Assembly (NCBI RefSeq): GCF_000379825.1
Contig: NZ_KB903813.1
Coordinates: 262,292-326,291, forward strand
DNA: 64,000 nucleotides
Source: Longispora albida DSM 44784
GTDB taxonomy: Bacteria > Actinomycetota > Actinomycetes > Mycobacteriales > Micromonosporaceae
Direction: 5' to 3'
Part shown: positions 1 through 7,734 of the stretch, piece by piece
Layout of the letters: every line of letters begins with the position of its first letter
How positions within the stretch are numbered: position 1 is the first letter of the stretch
Notes under the pieces: model-generated
Told to the model about the DNA's origin: nothing
The model's database searches: none
Seen by the model: only the letters and a program-made list of their open reading frames with translations
Translations under genes and position numbers: made by a program

Positions 1-672
1 GGACACCGCCGCCGCCCGGCTCTCGGTCAGGTCGGTGATCCGGCCCTGGAGCTGGGCGAGCTGGCAGAGCAGCGCGTGCGAGACGCCGGCCTGTACCGAG
101 GCGATTCCCCGCTGGAGCAGCGGCGTCAGGAAGACGAAGAGGACGCCGAGGGTCGTGTTGAGGATGATCCGGTTCTGGAGGGAGTCCGAACCCATGATGG
201 TTTCGGTGACGATGTCGTTGTTGGTCTCGTCGTAGGGCAGGAAGCGGCCCCAGATCCAGTACGTCAGCCCGCCCAGCGCGACAGCCCAGAACGACAGTGT
301 CAGGGCGAAGGCCGCCACGGCCATCGGGAAGTTCACGATCGCGTGTAGCAGGTCCAGCCACGACTGCCCCTGCCTGAGCTGCGTGAGCTGCCTGCGGAAG
401 AAGCCGGAACCCTCGGGAGCCTTCGCGTAGTGCGGCCGGCTCACCTGCCTGCCGAGCATGCTGCTCATCCGCGACCGCTCGACATCGGCGAACAGCCGCG
501 CGGTGTGCACCGCGACCACCAGGATCGGCAGCCCGGCCACGATGACCAGGGTGCCCATCCCGAGCGCGAAGAACGTGATGACGAGGACGAACGCCGGGAT
601 GGCGACCGGCAGGCCGGTCAGCAGGTACCTGGCGTCGCGGCCGATGCGGCGGAGCGGGGTGGCTGTGCTCAT
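1..672 (-). CDS. Sensor histidine kinase, N-terminal part (truncated by window edge)
   Basis: Reading leftwards from the ATG at 672, the frame stays open to the window edge (224 codons). The protein begins MSTATPLRRIGRDARYLL and has about four hydrophobic segments in two pairs (roughly residues 18-55 and 105-195). This is the layout of the actinobacterial membrane 'Sensor' domain that precedes NarL-type histidine kinases. The last residues visible (LTESRAAAVS) match the usual run-in to a HisKA_3 dimerisation helix, where the phospho-accepting histidine should follow outside the window. A membrane two-component kinase is therefore likely; the signal is unknown and the partner regulator should lie further left. 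The kinase assignment is inferred, because neither the His box nor the ATPase domain is visible. Confidence 0.8.
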   Translation of the reverse strand, partial: MSTATPLRRIGRDARYLLTGLPVAIPAFVLVITFFALGMGTLVIVAGLPILVVAVHTARLFADVERSRMSSMLGRQVSRPHYAKAPEGSGFFRRQLTQLRQGQSWLDLLHAIVNFPMAVAAFALTLSFWAVALGGLTYWIWGRFLPYDETNNDIVTETIMGSDSLQNRIILNTTLGVLFVFLTPLLQRGIASVQAGVSHALLCQLAQLQGRITDLTESRAAAVS

Positions 673-753
673 GGCGGTAACGCTATTGATTCACACCGGT
701 GCTGCCCATCCGGGCGGCTGGCGTCTGCGTGGTCGGGTTGTCCCTACCCCCGA

Positions 754-951
754 AGATCAAAATCTTGATGGGTTACCCGGGGCGGGGGTGCTGGGGAGTC
801 GGTGGAGTGGGGGCCGGGGCCCAACCCGGAGGACGGCCAGGCTCCCATGGGCCGGGCTTTGGGTGGCTTTCGGGCCTCCGGGGTGGGGGGCGGGCGGTGG
901 GCTGCGCGCGGCGGGGGCCGCGTTCCGGGTAACGGATGATGGTTTTGATCT
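754..951. repeat. 198-bp element bounded by 27-bp imperfect inverted repeats
   Basis: The left arm (754-780) begins AGATCAAAA and ends GTTACCCGG. The reverse complement of the right arm (925-951) begins and ends with the same blocks, and 22 of 27 positions match. The interior is extremely GC-rich and has no coding content. The right half (849-951) has a second copy at 46154-46256 with the same end-to-end spacing, so it behaves like a dispersed intergenic repeat. It may be MITE-like or a structured RNA element; no transposase is present and no target-site duplication is obvious. Confidence 0.6.
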
Positions 952-1278
952 GTGGGGTTGGGGGTCTGCGGCGGGTGGTGTGCGCCACGTGTGACCAGCT
1001 CCGCACGCGCCACGCCGGCGGGGTGGGATCCGCCACGCCGATGCGCGCAATATGCCTGGTAAATCCACTCTTAGGTAATAATTGGGGCACAGCGCCCACC
1101 CGCCTTCCTGTGCGAGCCTGAGAATGGAGGGCCTAGTGCCGCGGGGGCATAACTCAAGCTCACGACGCGGGTGGGTGGGTGCTGGCCCGGGTTTGCCGCC
1201 CCAGGAGGCCGCATCGCGTGCGGGGCACGGAGAGTGTGGCCTCCGGCACATCGGGTCACCCATTGTCAAGATCGCGAT

Positions 1279-1307
1279 TTGTGCACTCGTTCACAAGCGC
1301 ATACGCT
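1279..1307 (+). promoter_or_regulatory. Rex operator overlapping the rex-hem promoter
   Basis: Positions 1279-1296 read TTGTGCACTCGTTCACAA, a near-perfect match to the actinobacterial Rex operator (TGTGAAC-N4-GTTCACA type inverted repeat). TTGTGC at 1279-1284 can act as a -35 box, with TACGCT at 1302-1307 as the -10 after a 17-base spacer. The repressor would therefore sit directly on the -35. This fits the known autoregulation of rex by the NADH/NAD+ ratio and would extend control to the hem genes downstream. The operator match is seen; the promoter assignment is inferred. Confidence 0.85.
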
Positions 1308-1387
1308 GTCTGCGCGAGGAACCCTGATAGCACAGCTCGCTACAGTGCTGTGTGCGGGGGTCACAGTCCCCGTCGTCACGGAGTCAG

Positions 1388-2089
1388 ATGAGCCAGCAGC
1401 GTACCGGCGGCCCGGGTAACACCCCCGGCAGCCCGGACTTCCCGGACCTCCCGGAGGCGACAGTCGCGCGCCTGCCGGAGTATCTCCGGGCGCTGCACGC
1501 CCTGGCGGAGGCCGGGCACGACACCGCGTCGAGCGAGGCGCTGGCCGCCGCGGCGGGCGTCAACTCCGCGAAGCTCCGCAAGGACCTCTCCCACCTCGGC
1601 TCGAACGGCACGCGCGGCGTCGGCTACAACGTCGACCGCCTGATCCGGCAGATCGAGCACGTGCTCGGCCTGACCGTGCTGCGCGCCGTCGCCCTGGTCG
1701 GTATCGGTAACCTCGGCCACGCCCTCGCCGGATATGCCGGGTTCGCCAACCGTGGCTTCCACATCGCGGCGCTCTTCGACGCCGACCAGGAGCTCGTCGG
1801 GCGCCTGATCAACGGGCTGACCGTCCGGCACATTTCCGACCTGGCGGCCACGGTCGTCGAGGAGAAGATCGCCATCGGCGTGATCGCCACCCCGGCCCAC
1901 GCGGCCCAGGCTGTCGCCGACATCCTGGTCACCTCTGGCGTGACCAGCATCCTGAACTTCGCACCGTGTGTCCTCTCGGTGCCGGAAGGCGTCGACGTCC
2001 GCAAGGTGGACGTGGCCGTCGAGCTCCAGATCCTCTCGTTCCACGAGCATCGGAAAGCAGCGGCGCTGACCGGGGCGGTGACCTTGTGA
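1388..2089 (+). CDS. rex: Redox-sensing transcriptional repressor Rex
   Basis: A 233-residue protein with the two-domain layout of Rex. A winged-helix DNA-binding domain (about residues 24-90, containing a run AAAAGVNSAKLRKDLSHLGS) is followed by a Rossmann NADH-binding domain with GIGNLG at 105-110. Rex represses respiratory genes when NAD+ is high and releases DNA when NADH binds. The ATG at 1388 is chosen because GGAG lies 7 bases upstream and the protein then starts like other actinobacterial Rex proteins; an in-frame GTG at 1352 would add 12 residues without a good ribosome site. The stop overlaps the hemA start (GTGA), so it is the first gene of a rex-hemACD(B) operon. A Rex operator lies about 95 bases upstream. 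Confidence 0.97.
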   Translation: MSQQRTGGPGNTPGSPDFPDLPEATVARLPEYLRALHALAEAGHDTASSEALAAAAGVNSAKLRKDLSHLGSNGTRGVGYNVDRLIRQIEHVLGLTVLRAVALVGIGNLGHALAGYAGFANRGFHIAALFDADQELVGRLINGLTVRHISDLAATVVEEKIAIGVIATPAHAAQAVADILVTSGVTSILNFAPCVLSVPEGVDVRKVDVAVELQILSFHEHRKAAALTGAVTL

Positions 2090-3435
2090 ACCCACTGATC
2101 GTCGGGGTGTCCTACCGGACGGCCCCCGTGAGCCTGCTGGAGAAGGTCTCGGTGCCGCCGGGCGACGTGCCCGCGCTGCTCGCCGGCCTGCTCGCCCAGC
2201 ACTCCGTCGGCGAGGCGATCGTGCTGTCCACCTGTAACCGGGTGGAGATCTACGCCGCCGTCTCCGCCTTCCACGCCGGGCTCTCCGAGGTGTCGGCGGT
2301 GCTCGCCGCACACGCCGGTGTCGAGCTCGACGACCTGGTGGACCACCTCTACGTCCGGTACGACGACGAGGCTGTCCGGCACGCGTACCGGCTCGCCTCC
2401 GGCCTCGACTCGATGGTCGTCGGCGAGGCGCAGATCCTCGGCCAGCTGCGCGACGCGTACGGGGTCGCGACGGCAGCCGACGCCCCCGGCCGGGTGCTGC
2501 ACGAGCTGCTCCAGACCGCGCTGCGGGTCGGCAAGCGGGTGCACGCCGAGACCGGGATCGACCGGGCCGGGCAGAGTGTCGTCTCCGCCGCGCTCGAGAT
2601 CGGTACCGAGGAGTCGGGCCTGTCCCTCGAAGACGCCCGGGTGCTGGTCATCGGGGCCGGCGCGATGGGTGCCCTGGCCTGCGCCACGCTCAACCGGCTC
2701 GGCGTCGGCCAGCTCATGGTCGCGAACCGGTCGATGCCCAAGGCGCTCCGGCTCGCCAAGGCGTACGGCGGCGCGGCGATCGACTTCTCCGCGGTGCCCG
2801 GTGCCATCGAGGGCGCGGACATCGTGATCAGCGCGACGGCCTCCTCCGGGTACGTGATCACCGAGCTTCCGGCTCGCGGTCACCGCCTGGTCCTCGACCT
2901 GGCCGTCCCGCGCGACGTGGACCCGGCCCTGGCCGACCAGCCCGGCGTGATCCTGCTCGACATCGAACGGCTCGGCGTCGCGCTGACCGGCGCCCAGAGC
3001 GCCTCCGACGTGGCGGCGGCCGAGGACATCGTGGCCGAGGAGGTCGGAGCGTACGCCGCCTGGCTGCGCGGCGCGGAGATCGCCCCGACCGTGGCGGCCC
3101 TCCGGGCGCGCGCCGACGACGTCGTGGCCTCTGAGCTGCGCAAACTCAGTCAGCGCCGGCCCGACCTGCCGGACGAGCTGCGGGCGGAGGTCGCGCGGAC
3201 GGTGCACCGGGTCGTCCAGCAGCTCCTGCACCAGCCGACCGTGCGGGTGCGGCAGCTGGCGGCCGAGCCGGGCGGCGAGCAGTACGCGGCCCTGGTCAGG
3301 GAGCTGTTCGCCCTGGACGTGACCACCGACAGCGTCGCGCAGGCCCTGCCTGCCAGCGGCGGCTGCGGCCGGGAAGACAGCCATCAGGAGGGCAGCCGCC
3401 GGGAAGGCGGCCGCCGTGAGGAGGCTGGGCAGTGA
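2086..3435 (+). CDS. hemA: Glutamyl-tRNA reductase
   Basis: A 449-residue enzyme that reduces glutamyl-tRNA to glutamate-1-semialdehyde with NADPH, the first committed step of tetrapyrrole synthesis by the C5 route. The nucleophilic cysteine is Cys50 in the family motif STCNRVEIY. The NADPH-binding Rossmann motif VIGAGAMG lies near residue 190, and a helical dimerisation domain follows. The GTG start overlaps the rex stop by 4 bases, implying translational coupling; the stop overlaps hemC in the same way. The last 25 or so residues are a charged Gly/Glu/Arg tail beyond the usual family end. HemL, the next enzyme, lies at 24196. Confidence 0.97.
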   Translation: MNPLIVGVSYRTAPVSLLEKVSVPPGDVPALLAGLLAQHSVGEAIVLSTCNRVEIYAAVSAFHAGLSEVSAVLAAHAGVELDDLVDHLYVRYDDEAVRHAYRLASGLDSMVVGEAQILGQLRDAYGVATAADAPGRVLHELLQTALRVGKRVHAETGIDRAGQSVVSAALEIGTEESGLSLEDARVLVIGAGAMGALACATLNRLGVGQLMVANRSMPKALRLAKAYGGAAIDFSAVPGAIEGADIVISATASSGYVITELPARGHRLVLDLAVPRDVDPALADQPGVILLDIERLGVALTGAQSASDVAAAEDIVAEEVGAYAAWLRGAEIAPTVAALRARADDVVASELRKLSQRRPDLPDELRAEVARTVHRVVQQLLHQPTVRVRQLAAEPGGEQYAALVRELFALDVTTDSVAQALPASGGCGREDSHQEGSRREGGRREEAGQ

Positions 3436-4340
3436 GGCTCAGGTTGGGTACGCGGGGCAGCGCGCTGGCGATGGCCCAGTCCCGGATGGTCGCCGACGCG
3501 GTGGAACGCGCCACCGGCGCTACCGTGGAACTCGTGGAGATCGTGACAAAAGGTGACGTGTCCACGGCCCCGGTCCAGCAGCTCGGGGTCGGTGTGTTCG
3601 TCTCGGCACTCCGGGACGCGCTGACCGCCAAAGAGATCGACTTCGCGGTCCACTCGTACAAGGACCTGCCGACCGCCCCGGCTGACGGCCTGGTGATCGC
3701 GGCCATCCCGCCCCGGGAGGACCCGCGCGACGCCCTCGTGGCCCGCGACGGCCTCACCCTGACCGAGCTGCCGCCGGGCAGCCGGATCGGCACGGGCGCC
3801 GCCCGCCGGATGTCGCAGCTCGCGGCCCTGGGCCTCGGCCTGGAAGCCGTCCCGATCCGCGGCAACGTCGACACCCGGATCGGCAAGGTCACCTCCGGTG
3901 AACTCGACGCGGTCATCCTGGCCAGGGCCGGCATCGCCCGCCTCGGCCGGACGGCGGAGATCACCGAGACGCTCGACCCGATGCTTCTCCTGCCGGCCCC
4001 CGCCCAGGGCGCGCTGGCCGTGGAGTGCCGTACCGCAGACCTGGAGCTCGCCGAAGCGCTCCGGGCGCTGGACGATCCGTCCACCCGCGCGGCCGTGACG
4101 GCCGAGCGCGCCATGCTCGCCGCCCTCGAGGCCGGGTGCAGCGCGCCCGTCGCAGGCCTGGCCGAGGTGACGGAAGACGAAGAGATTTACCTGCGCGGTG
4201 CCGTGCTCAGCATGGACGGCTCGTTCGCCGTCAAGCTGTCCGGCACCGGGACGCTCACCGACGCCGAGGGAGTAGGCCGGCGGCTCGCCGCCGAACTGCT
4301 CGCCGAAGGCGCCAACACCGTACTGGGGAGTGCAGCATGA
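3432..4340 (+). CDS. hemC: Hydroxymethylbilane synthase (porphobilinogen deaminase)
   Basis: A 302-residue cytosolic enzyme that joins four porphobilinogen units into the linear tetrapyrrole hydroxymethylbilane. It starts with the family hallmark RLGTRGSALAMAQS and carries the substrate-binding stretch HSYKDLPT. The conserved cysteine that anchors the dipyrromethane cofactor is Cys236 (EAGCSAPV). The length is normal. It overlaps hemA and hemD by 4 bases on each side (GTGA and ATGA), so it is inside one transcription and translation unit under the Rex-controlled promoter. Confidence 0.97.
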   Translation: MRLRLGTRGSALAMAQSRMVADAVERATGATVELVEIVTKGDVSTAPVQQLGVGVFVSALRDALTAKEIDFAVHSYKDLPTAPADGLVIAAIPPREDPRDALVARDGLTLTELPPGSRIGTGAARRMSQLAALGLGLEAVPIRGNVDTRIGKVTSGELDAVILARAGIARLGRTAEITETLDPMLLLPAPAQGALAVECRTADLELAEALRALDDPSTRAAVTAERAMLAALEAGCSAPVAGLAEVTEDEEIYLRGAVLSMDGSFAVKLSGTGTLTDAEGVGRRLAAELLAEGANTVLGSAA

Positions 4341-5935
4341 CCCGCACCCGTAAGTCCGCCGGCCGGATCACCTTCGTCGGGGCTGGCCCCGGCGACCCCG
4401 GCCTGCTCACCCGCCGCGCGTGGGACGCGCTGACCGACGCGGACCACATCGTCTACGACCGCAGCGTCCCCGACGCCCTGCTGTCGGTGATCAAGGCGGC
4501 CGTGGAGCCGGAGGCCGAGGGCGTGCACGCGCCGGAGTTCTCCCCGGCGGAGGGCGTGCCCGGCGACGTGGCGAAGGTCCTGCTGTCGGCAGCCCGGTCC
4601 GGCCTGCGCGCCGTGCACCTGGTGATCGGTGACCCGTTCGGCCACGAGGCCGTGGTCAAGGAAGTGCAGTCGGTGGCGCGGACCGCCGTGCCGTTCGAGG
4701 TCGTTCCGGGCGTGGGCCAGGCGTCCGGCGTCGCGACCTACGCCGGCGTCCCGCTCGGTACCGCCCGCACGACGGTCGACGTCGACGACGTGGCGACGGT
4801 CGACTTCGAGGCACTGGCGGCAGCCGTGCACCGTGGCGGCTTCGCGATGGCCGTGGAAGCCGGGGATCTGGGCCAGGTTCGGGACGGGCTGCTCGCGGCC
4901 GGTGTCGACGGCGGCTCCCCGATCTCGGTGACCGGCGACGGCACGGGCGAGACGCAGTACACGACGTCGTCCAGTGTGGACAGCTTCGTCGAGGCGGCGC
5001 TCGGCTTCTCCGGCCGGGTCGTCCTCACCCTCGGCGCCGGCGTCAAGGAACGCGACAAGCTCGGCTGGTGGGAGAACCGCCCGCTGTACGGCTGGAAGGT
5101 CCTCGTCCCCCGGACGAAGGAGCAGGCCGGCGTGATGAGCGCCAAGCTGCGGACCTACGGCGCGATCCCGTGCGAGGTGCCGACGATCGCCGTCGAGCCG
5201 CCGCGCACCCCGGCCCAGATGGAACGGGCGATCAAGGGCCTGGTCGACGGCCGGTACGCCTGGGTGGTCTTCACCAGCGTCAACGCCGTCCGTGCCGTGT
5301 GGGAGAAGTTCGGCGAGCACGGCCTCGACGCCCGCCACTTCGGCGGCGTGAAGATCGCGTGCATCGGCGAGGCCACGGCCGACGCCGTCCGCGCCTTCGG
5401 TATCCAGCCCGAGCTGATCCCCGCCGACGAGCAGTCGAGCGAGGGCCTGCTGGCGGAGTTCGCGCCGTTCGACGAGGTCCTCGACCCGGTGGGCCGGGTG
5501 CTGCTACCCCGCGCCGACATCGCGACCGAGACCCTCGCCGCCGGGCTGACCGAGCGCGGCTGGGAGGTCGACGACGTCACGGCGTACCGGACCGTCCGGG
5601 CCGCCCCGCCGCCGGCCGACATCCGCGACGCCATCAAGTCGGGCGGTTTCGACGCGGTGCTGTTCACCTCGTCCTCGACGGTTCGGAACCTGGTGGGTAT
5701 CGCCGGCAAGCCCCACGCGCGTACCGTGGTTGCTGTGATCGGCCCGAAGACCTCGGACACGGCAACGGAGTTCGGCCTGCGCGTGGACGTGCAGCCGGAC
5801 CACGCCGCCGTGCCGGACCTGGTCGAGGCCCTCGCCCAGTACGCCGTCGAACTCCGCGAGAAGCTGGCGGCCATGCCGGCCAAGCAGCGCCGCGGCTCGA
5901 AGGTGCAGGGCCCGACAGCCCTGAGGTTCCGCTAG
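4337..5935 (+). CDS. hemD: Bifunctional CobA-like methyltransferase / uroporphyrinogen-III synthase
   Basis: A 532-residue fusion typical of actinobacteria. The N-terminal half (about 9-245) resembles uroporphyrinogen-III C-methyltransferase, with [11 protein letters not shown] at the start and [17 protein letters not shown] further on. The C-terminal half (about 258-515) is uroporphyrinogen-III synthase, which closes and flips ring D of hydroxymethylbilane. The methyltransferase half lacks the usual LKGGDPFVFGRGGEE-type substrate loop; the equivalent segment reads [14 protein letters not shown]. Methylation activity, which would feed sirohaem and cobalamin, is therefore doubtful, while the HemD half looks intact. 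The ATG overlaps the hemC stop. Confidence 0.93.
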   Translation: MTRTRKSAGRITFVGAGPGDPGLLTRRAWDALTDADHIVYDRSVPDALLSVIKAAVEPEAEGVHAPEFSPAEGVPGDVAKVLLSAARSGLRAVHLVIGDPFGHEAVVKEVQSVARTAVPFEVVPGVGQASGVATYAGVPLGTARTTVDVDDVATVDFEALAAAVHRGGFAMAVEAGDLGQVRDGLLAAGVDGGSPISVTGDGTGETQYTTSSSVDSFVEAALGFSGRVVLTLGAGVKERDKLGWWENRPLYGWKVLVPRTKEQAGVMSAKLRTYGAIPCEVPTIAVEPPRTPAQMERAIKGLVDGRYAWVVFTSVNAVRAVWEKFGEHGLDARHFGGVKIACIGEATADAVRAFGIQPELIPADEQSSEGLLAEFAPFDEVLDPVGRVLLPRADIATETLAAGLTERGWEVDDVTAYRTVRAAPPPADIRDAIKSGGFDAVLFTSSSTVRNLVGIAGKPHARTVVAVIGPKTSDTATEFGLRVDVQPDHAAVPDLVEALAQYAVELREKLAAMPAKQRRGSKVQGPTALRFR

Positions 5936-5942
5936 TCAGTGC

Positions 5943-5970
5943 ACCGGGGTGTCCGCCAGGGCACCCCGGT
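5943..5970. terminator. Hairpin between hemD and hemB
   Basis: A 9-bp perfect stem (ACCGGGGTG / CACCCCGGT) with a 10-base loop lies in the 65-base gap before hemB. There is no T-tract. It could attenuate or process the hem transcript rather than end it, because hemB follows on the same strand with a strong ribosome site. Confidence 0.5.
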
Positions 5971-6000
5971 TCTGGTTTCGGCAAGAGTCAGGAGGCCCGG

Positions 6001-6984
6001 ATGAGCTACCCCATCGCCCGCCCCCGGCGGCTGCGCACCTCTCCCGCGATGCGCAGGCTGGTCGCGGAGACCCGGCTCAACCCGGCAGAGCTCGTCCTGC
6101 CGATGTTCGTCAAGGAAGGCCTGACCGAGCCCCGCCCGGTGCCTTCCCTTCCGGACGTGATGCAGCACTCCCGCGACTCTCTGCGCAAGGCAGCTGCCGA
6201 GGCCGTCCGGGCCGGAGTGGGTGGCCTGATGCTTTTCGGCGTACCCGAGAAGCGCGACGCCACGGGCACCGGCGGCATCGACCCGGGCGGCATCCTGAAC
6301 GTGGCGATCCGCGACGTCATCCGCGAGGTCGGCGACTCCACAGTGGTCATGAGCGACCTGTGTCTCGACGAGTTCACGTCCCACGGCCACTGCGGCGTGC
6401 TCGACGCCAAGGGCGATGTGGACAACGACGCGACCCTGGCCCGGTACGCCGAGATGGCCGTGGCCCAGGCTGCGGCCGGCGTCCACGTCCTCGGCCCGTC
6501 CGGCATGATGGACGGCCAGGTCGGCGTGGTCCGCAAGGCCCTGGACTCCGCTGGCTACACCGACCGCTCGATCCTCGCGTACGCCGTCAAGTACGCCTCA
6601 GCCTTCTTCGGCCCGTTCCGCGATGCGGTGGAATCCCAGCTGGACGGCGACCGCCGCACGTACCAGCAGGACCCGGCCAACCTGCACGAGTCCCTCCGCG
6701 AGGTCGAACTCGACATCGCCGAGGGCGCCGACATGGTGATGGTGAAACCGGGCCTCCCGTACCTCGACGTCATCTCCGCGATCGCCTCGACGGTGAACGT
6801 CCCAGTCGCGGCGTACCAGGTCTCCGGCGAGTACGCGATGGTCGAAGCGGCAGCCGCGAACGGCTGGATCGACCGGGAGCGGGCGATTATGGAGTCGCTG
6901 ACTTCGCTGCGCCGCGCCGGCGCCCAGATCATTCTTTCGTACTGGGCAACCGAAGCAGCGTTGAAACTGCGCGAGCAGTACTGA
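6001..6984 (+). CDS. hemB: Delta-aminolevulinic acid dehydratase (porphobilinogen synthase)
   Basis: A 327-residue enzyme that condenses two 5-aminolevulinate molecules into porphobilinogen. The two Schiff-base lysines are Lys197 (AVKYASAF) and Lys249 (MVMVKPG). The metal site reads [14 protein letters not shown]: the zinc-type cysteine triplet is not complete, which points to the magnesium-dependent class. AGGAGG lies 6 bases before the ATG. It follows hemD after 65 bases and is the last haem gene of the Rex-controlled cluster. Downstream lie small hairpins and a strong terminator. Confidence 0.97.
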   Translation: MSYPIARPRRLRTSPAMRRLVAETRLNPAELVLPMFVKEGLTEPRPVPSLPDVMQHSRDSLRKAAAEAVRAGVGGLMLFGVPEKRDATGTGGIDPGGILNVAIRDVIREVGDSTVVMSDLCLDEFTSHGHCGVLDAKGDVDNDATLARYAEMAVAQAAAGVHVLGPSGMMDGQVGVVRKALDSAGYTDRSILAYAVKYASAFFGPFRDAVESQLDGDRRTYQQDPANLHESLREVELDIAEGADMVMVKPGLPYLDVISAIASTVNVPVAAYQVSGEYAMVEAAAANGWIDRERAIMESLTSLRRAGAQIILSYWATEAALKLREQY

Positions 6985-7120
6985 TTCCGGGAAAATCTTC
7001 GACAGAGTTTCGGCCACTCGTCCTTGAGTGGTCCGGCTTCAGTGCTGAGCTGCTTAGGAGCTTTCCGCTGCCTGCAAGCAGTTAGTGCAAATCCCAATTG
7101 CGCCAACGGCTTACGAGCCA

Positions 7121-7150
7121 TGCCCCAATCCTCGAAAGAGGATTGGGGCA
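7121..7150. terminator. Bidirectional terminator after hemB
   Basis: A perfect 13-bp stem (TGCCCCAATCCTC and its complement) closed by a GAAA tetraloop stands between hemB and the convergent gene at 7162-7728. A smaller hairpin (CCACTC / GAGTGG, 7014-7031) lies upstream. It probably ends transcription from both sides and marks the left edge of the accessory block. Confidence 0.8.
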
Positions 7151-7161
7151 TGGGCATGAAA

Positions 7162-7728
7162 TTACGTATCTTCGGGCTTTGCTAACGCCCTCAAGGAGTT
7201 CTCGATAAGTATCCGATAATCGAGCATCGAGGGCTGCTTCAATACCTGAGTCAGGTAGTAGATAGCCTGATTGCGGATCCGCTCAAGAAACACGCCGCTG
7301 GAGCAAATTAGGTCGATGCATATGGCTCTGGTGCTGGCATCAGTCTCTGAATCTAGAATTTCCACGTAGGCCGGGAAACCCAGTGCAACCGCTGACATGC
7401 AATCCGCATATCTTACTTTCCCAAGAAAGTCTGGATCGGCTTCGGTCACGCTCCCGTCGGCGATGTCGATCAAGATATTAAGGGCGAAAGGAATTGCGGC
7501 ATCGGGGCACTTCCAGAGGGCATGCACCATGCATTCGGCCACTGCTAGCGACGCTTCGCAAAGAAGCCCATTGGCGAATAGTATATCTTCAATTCTGGCC
7601 CCGGCGGCCTCGGCTGACTCATGATTCTCTGAATTCAACAAATCTTGAATCAGATGGGGAATTAGAGAGGCATTACCTTTCGGGGTGCGCAGGGTCGGCC
7701 AGTTGTGCCGACTTAGCTGGAGCTCCAT
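7162..7728 (-). CDS. Putative immunity protein for the RHS toxin
   Basis: A 188-residue protein of unknown family, rich in helices and with a HEAT/ARM-like feel; no signal peptide or membrane segment. It starts 6 bases after the stop of the RHS toxin, and its ribosome site (GAGG) overlaps that stop codon, so the two are translationally coupled. Its base composition is clearly more AT-rich than the RHS core, as in the exchangeable toxin-tip/immunity modules of polymorphic toxin systems. Function is inferred from position only: a small cytosolic protein directly 3' of a polymorphic toxin is usually its cognate immunity protein. I do not recognise a named Imm family. Confidence 0.7.
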   Translation of the reverse strand: MELQLSRHNWPTLRTPKGNASLIPHLIQDLLNSENHESAEAAGARIEDILFANGLLCEASLAVAECMVHALWKCPDAAIPFALNILIDIADGSVTEADPDFLGKVRYADCMSAVALGFPAYVEILDSETDASTRAICIDLICSSGVFLERIRNQAIYYLTQVLKQPSMLDYRILIENSLRALAKPEDT

Positions 7729-7734
7729 GTCACC

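Larger units (their letters stand above)
673..1387. other. Gene-free region between the sensor kinase and rex
   Basis: This 715-base stretch separates two divergent genes. I see no convincing gene: open frames exist on both strands but only as a consequence of the extreme GC content, and they lack ribosome sites and recognisable protein sequence. It holds an inverted-repeat element (754-951) and the Rex operator/promoter (1279-1307). The part from 952 to 1278 shows no structure I can name. Confidence 0.7.

Noticed and set aside
757-1269. A 170-codon frame on the minus strand upstream of rex
   Set aside because: It is Pro/Arg-rich sequence of the kind produced by any GC-rich frame, has no ribosome site, and crosses the inverted-repeat element.
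1624-3384. A 586-codon frame antisense to rex and hemA
   Set aside because: Antisense shadow of well-identified genes; composition (His/Arg/Gly/Val mix) is not protein-like.
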